DNA from: Kitasatospora mediocidica KCTC 9733
Lineage (GTDB): Bacteria > Actinomycetota > Actinomycetes > Streptomycetales > Streptomycetaceae
Assembly: GCF_000744225.1 (NCBI RefSeq)
Contig: NZ_JQLN01000005.1
Span: 1,426,001-1,490,000, forward strand
Direction: 5' to 3'
Length of the DNA stretch: 64,000 bases
The notes under the pieces were generated by a model, which was not told the origin of the DNA, did no database searches, and was given only the letters and a program-made list of their open reading frames with translations. Shown here one piece after another: positions 62,668 to 64,000 of the stretch (its first letter is position 1; each line of letters opens with the position of its first letter). The translations under genes and the position numbers were made by a program.

Positions 62668-63528
62668 TCACGCGGCCATGTACCGCATCAGCTCGGCGAC
62701 CTGCTGCGGGCTTCCGTGGATCTCCGCCTCGCCGAGCCTGACCAGCATGAGGCCGGTCGAGGCCGAGGGCTCCGGCTGCGGGACCGGTTGCGGGACCGGC
62801 TGTGCCTCCGGCGCGGGCCGGTCGGGGGCCGGTTCGGCGGACATCCGCCGGATCAGCTCGACCAGCTTCAGCTTCCCGCAGCGCGGTATGCCCTTGCCGC
62901 CCCGGATGCCGACCCGCTCCACGCTCGGGCACTGGAAGTACGCCCCGAACGGCGGACCGCTGTCCTCCGCGCGCCCCGGCGCGTGGAACTCCATCTCGCC
63001 GTGCCGGCAGTGCACCGTCCCGTCGGAGTGCACGTGGATCCCGGGGGAGCCCTCGCGGTCGATCTCGGCGACGATCTGGATCTGCTGCCCGATCGCCTCC
63101 GCGAGGGTCTGCGCCATCCGCTGCCGCTGCGTCGGGATGTCGGTGTCGCCGCGCCGGATGGAGGGGAGGAGGTCGCGGGTGACCCACTCCTGGAAGGGGG
63201 CGGCGGAGGGCTTCTTGGACCTCATGATCAAGGTGTAGAGGCCCGCCTCGCTGACCACGTTCAGGAGCGGATTGTTGTTGGTGTAGGGCGGATCACCTGC
63301 GGAAACGCCCCAACCCTTACTTGAAGTTAGGGTTGCCCGCCGCAAGTCGACGGTAGTGGTCTCACCCTCCGCGACCAACTTGCTGGCCCTGCTCGGATTG
63401 CCCCGGCCGAGGATCCGGCAGACGTCCGTCGTGGCGAACCACGGGTCTCCCGTGATCATCACCACCCGGATCGGCTGCCCCGTCACCGGGAAACTCGTTC
63501 TCATCAGCACCATGCCGACGTCGTCCAT
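62668..63528 (-). CDS. BRO-N domain protein (phage antirepressor-like)
   Basis: About 286 residues. The N-terminal BRO-N domain reads PIRVVMITGDPWFATTDVCRILG, LLNVVSEAGLYTLIMRSKKPSA and FQEWVTRDLLPSIRRG. The middle contains HSDGTVHCRHGEMEFH (His/Cys-rich). The C-terminal ~100 residues are Pro/Glu-rich (PQPVPQPVPQPEP) and end in a helical segment. BRO-N proteins are best known as phage antirepressors, but Streptomyces chromosomes carry many such genes without a prophage. ATG 63528 follows GGGGGTG; an in-frame GTG at 63543 is possible. Low-complexity content unlike its neighbours suggests acquisition. Confidence 0.82.
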   Translation of the reverse strand: MDDVGMVLMRTSFPVTGQPIRVVMITGDPWFATTDVCRILGRGNPSRASKLVAEGETTTVDLRRATLTSSKGWGVSAGDPPYTNNNPLLNVVSEAGLYTLIMRSKKPSAAPFQEWVTRDLLPSIRRGDTDIPTQRQRMAQTLAEAIGQQIQIVAEIDREGSPGIHVHSDGTVHCRHGEMEFHAPGRAEDSGPPFGAYFQCPSVERVGIRGGKGIPRCGKLKLVELIRRMSAEPAPDRPAPEAQPVPQPVPQPEPSASTGLMLVRLGEAEIHGSPQQVAELMRYMAA

Positions 63529-63702
63529 CTCGGACACCCCCACTTTCTTCAGGAACGGGATGTGTCCGGATCAACGAGGTCGAACGCCTGCGGTACTGGC
63601 ACCGTACGACCGCGCGGATGTGCGAGGAGTGCTCGCCCGGCGCGCGGTCGTACGTGTGCGCCGTATGGGTGGTCACGCTCTGTCGGTGTGTTGCGCCGGG
63701 CG

Positions 63703-64000
63703 TCAGAACGTCAGGGTGAAGTTGGCCAGGATGCGCTCCGCCAGCTCGGTGTCGCCGTCGGCGCGGACCGCGTCGGCCACTGCCTCCGGCCGTACGCGGC
63801 CGGTGGCCAGCCGTAGGTAGGTCTCCCAGTCGAGGGTGAGCTTGACGTCCGGGCCCAGGGTGATCTGGGCGTCCACCGAGCCGCGTCCGGTGTCGTCCAC
63901 CCGGACGGTGCGCAGGAACTCCAGCGGGCCGGTGACGTCGAAGGCGACGGTGCTGCCGGCCGGGGCGCCGGCCAGCTTGGCGACCACCTTGGGCAGGCCG
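63703..64000 (-). CDS. C-terminal part of a mycothiol-dependent (MDMPI-type) enzyme (truncated by window)
   Basis: The last ~99 residues of a protein whose start lies beyond position 64000. LTLDWETYLRLATGRVRPEAV and GDTELAERILANFTLTF are the usual C-terminal, SCP2-like segment of actinobacterial maleylpyruvate-isomerase-family mycothiol-dependent enzymes. The listed ATG-like start inside (63987) is not the gene start. It fits with the inositol-phosphate synthase in this window because inositol is a mycothiol precursor. Confidence 0.78.
   Translation of the reverse strand, partial: GLPKVVAKLAGAPAGSTVAFDVTGPLEFLRTVRVDDTGRGSVDAQITLGPDVKLTLDWETYLRLATGRVRPEAVADAVRADGDTELAERILANFTLTF

Overview
The window is high-GC actinobacterial chromosome from a Streptomyces-like organism (Streptomycetaceae; I cannot separate Streptomyces from Kitasatospora). 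It lies close to the replication origin but does not contain oriC. The evidence is the order parA-parB-GNAT-trxA-trxB-rsmA-sigM-pseudokinase-murJ-DUF6049-pcnA-LppU/SCO3897-ino1-PBP-femX-rpsF-ssb-rpsR-rplI-dnaB, which I recall as the order right of oriC in S. coelicolor. Four intact 16-bp ParB sites (TGTTTCACGTGAAACA) and one interrupted site fall in the first 27 kb.

0-14.7 kb is the chromosome-segregation and envelope-stress block: ParA/ParB, an acetyltransferase, thioredoxin and its reductase, an ECF sigma factor with its anti-sigma factor, the lipid II flippase MurJ, a separate membrane pseudokinase (fused to MurJ in mycobacteria), a large membrane-anchored secreted protein and the CCA-adding enzyme. 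14.7-26.5 kb carries envelope functions: a zinc-ribbon membrane protein, an MFS exporter, inositol-phosphate synthase with a PadR regulator and palindromic operator, a class A PBP, a GT87 glycosyltransferase, a racemase-like protein and FemX. 26.5-32.2 kb is the rpsF-ssb-rpsR-rplI operon, a MATE exporter and dnaB. A compact, helically phased cluster of DnaA boxes sits just upstream of dnaB.

32.2-47 kb is more mixed. It holds a secreted PKD/triple-repeat protein, a DGPF/ECF42 sigma pair with a matching promoter, a methyltransferase, a divergent HxlR/azoreductase pair, an MBL-fold hydrolase, a translationally coupled mobA-DUF6457-moeA set, a K+ channel, a cyclodeaminase-family enzyme, a fragment of the same repeat family, a quinone oxidoreductase, a ferritin-like protein and an Ala/Pro-rich surface protein.

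47-57.3 kb carries the proteasome activator Bpa, two Ser/Thr kinases, an aminoglycoside-phosphotransferase-fold protein, an orphan NarL-type response regulator and the branched-chain 2-oxoacid dehydrogenase operon bkdABC. In S. coelicolor I recall this set lying on the other side of oriC (about SCO3822-SCO3815), so the window may cross an origin-spanning inversion breakpoint. 57.3-64 kb ends with a secreted anchored protein, a BenE-type transporter, an M64 metallopeptidase, an MFS transporter, a BRO-N (phage antirepressor-like) protein and the C-terminus of a mycothiol-dependent (MDMPI-type) enzyme.

No tRNA, rRNA, CRISPR array, insertion sequence, prophage or secondary-metabolite cluster was seen. 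The most interesting signals are the interrupted parS between rpsF and ssb, the parS inside the sigM coding sequence, the phased DnaA-box cluster before dnaB, the detached MurJ pseudokinase, and the triple-repeat surface protein with its distant fragment.
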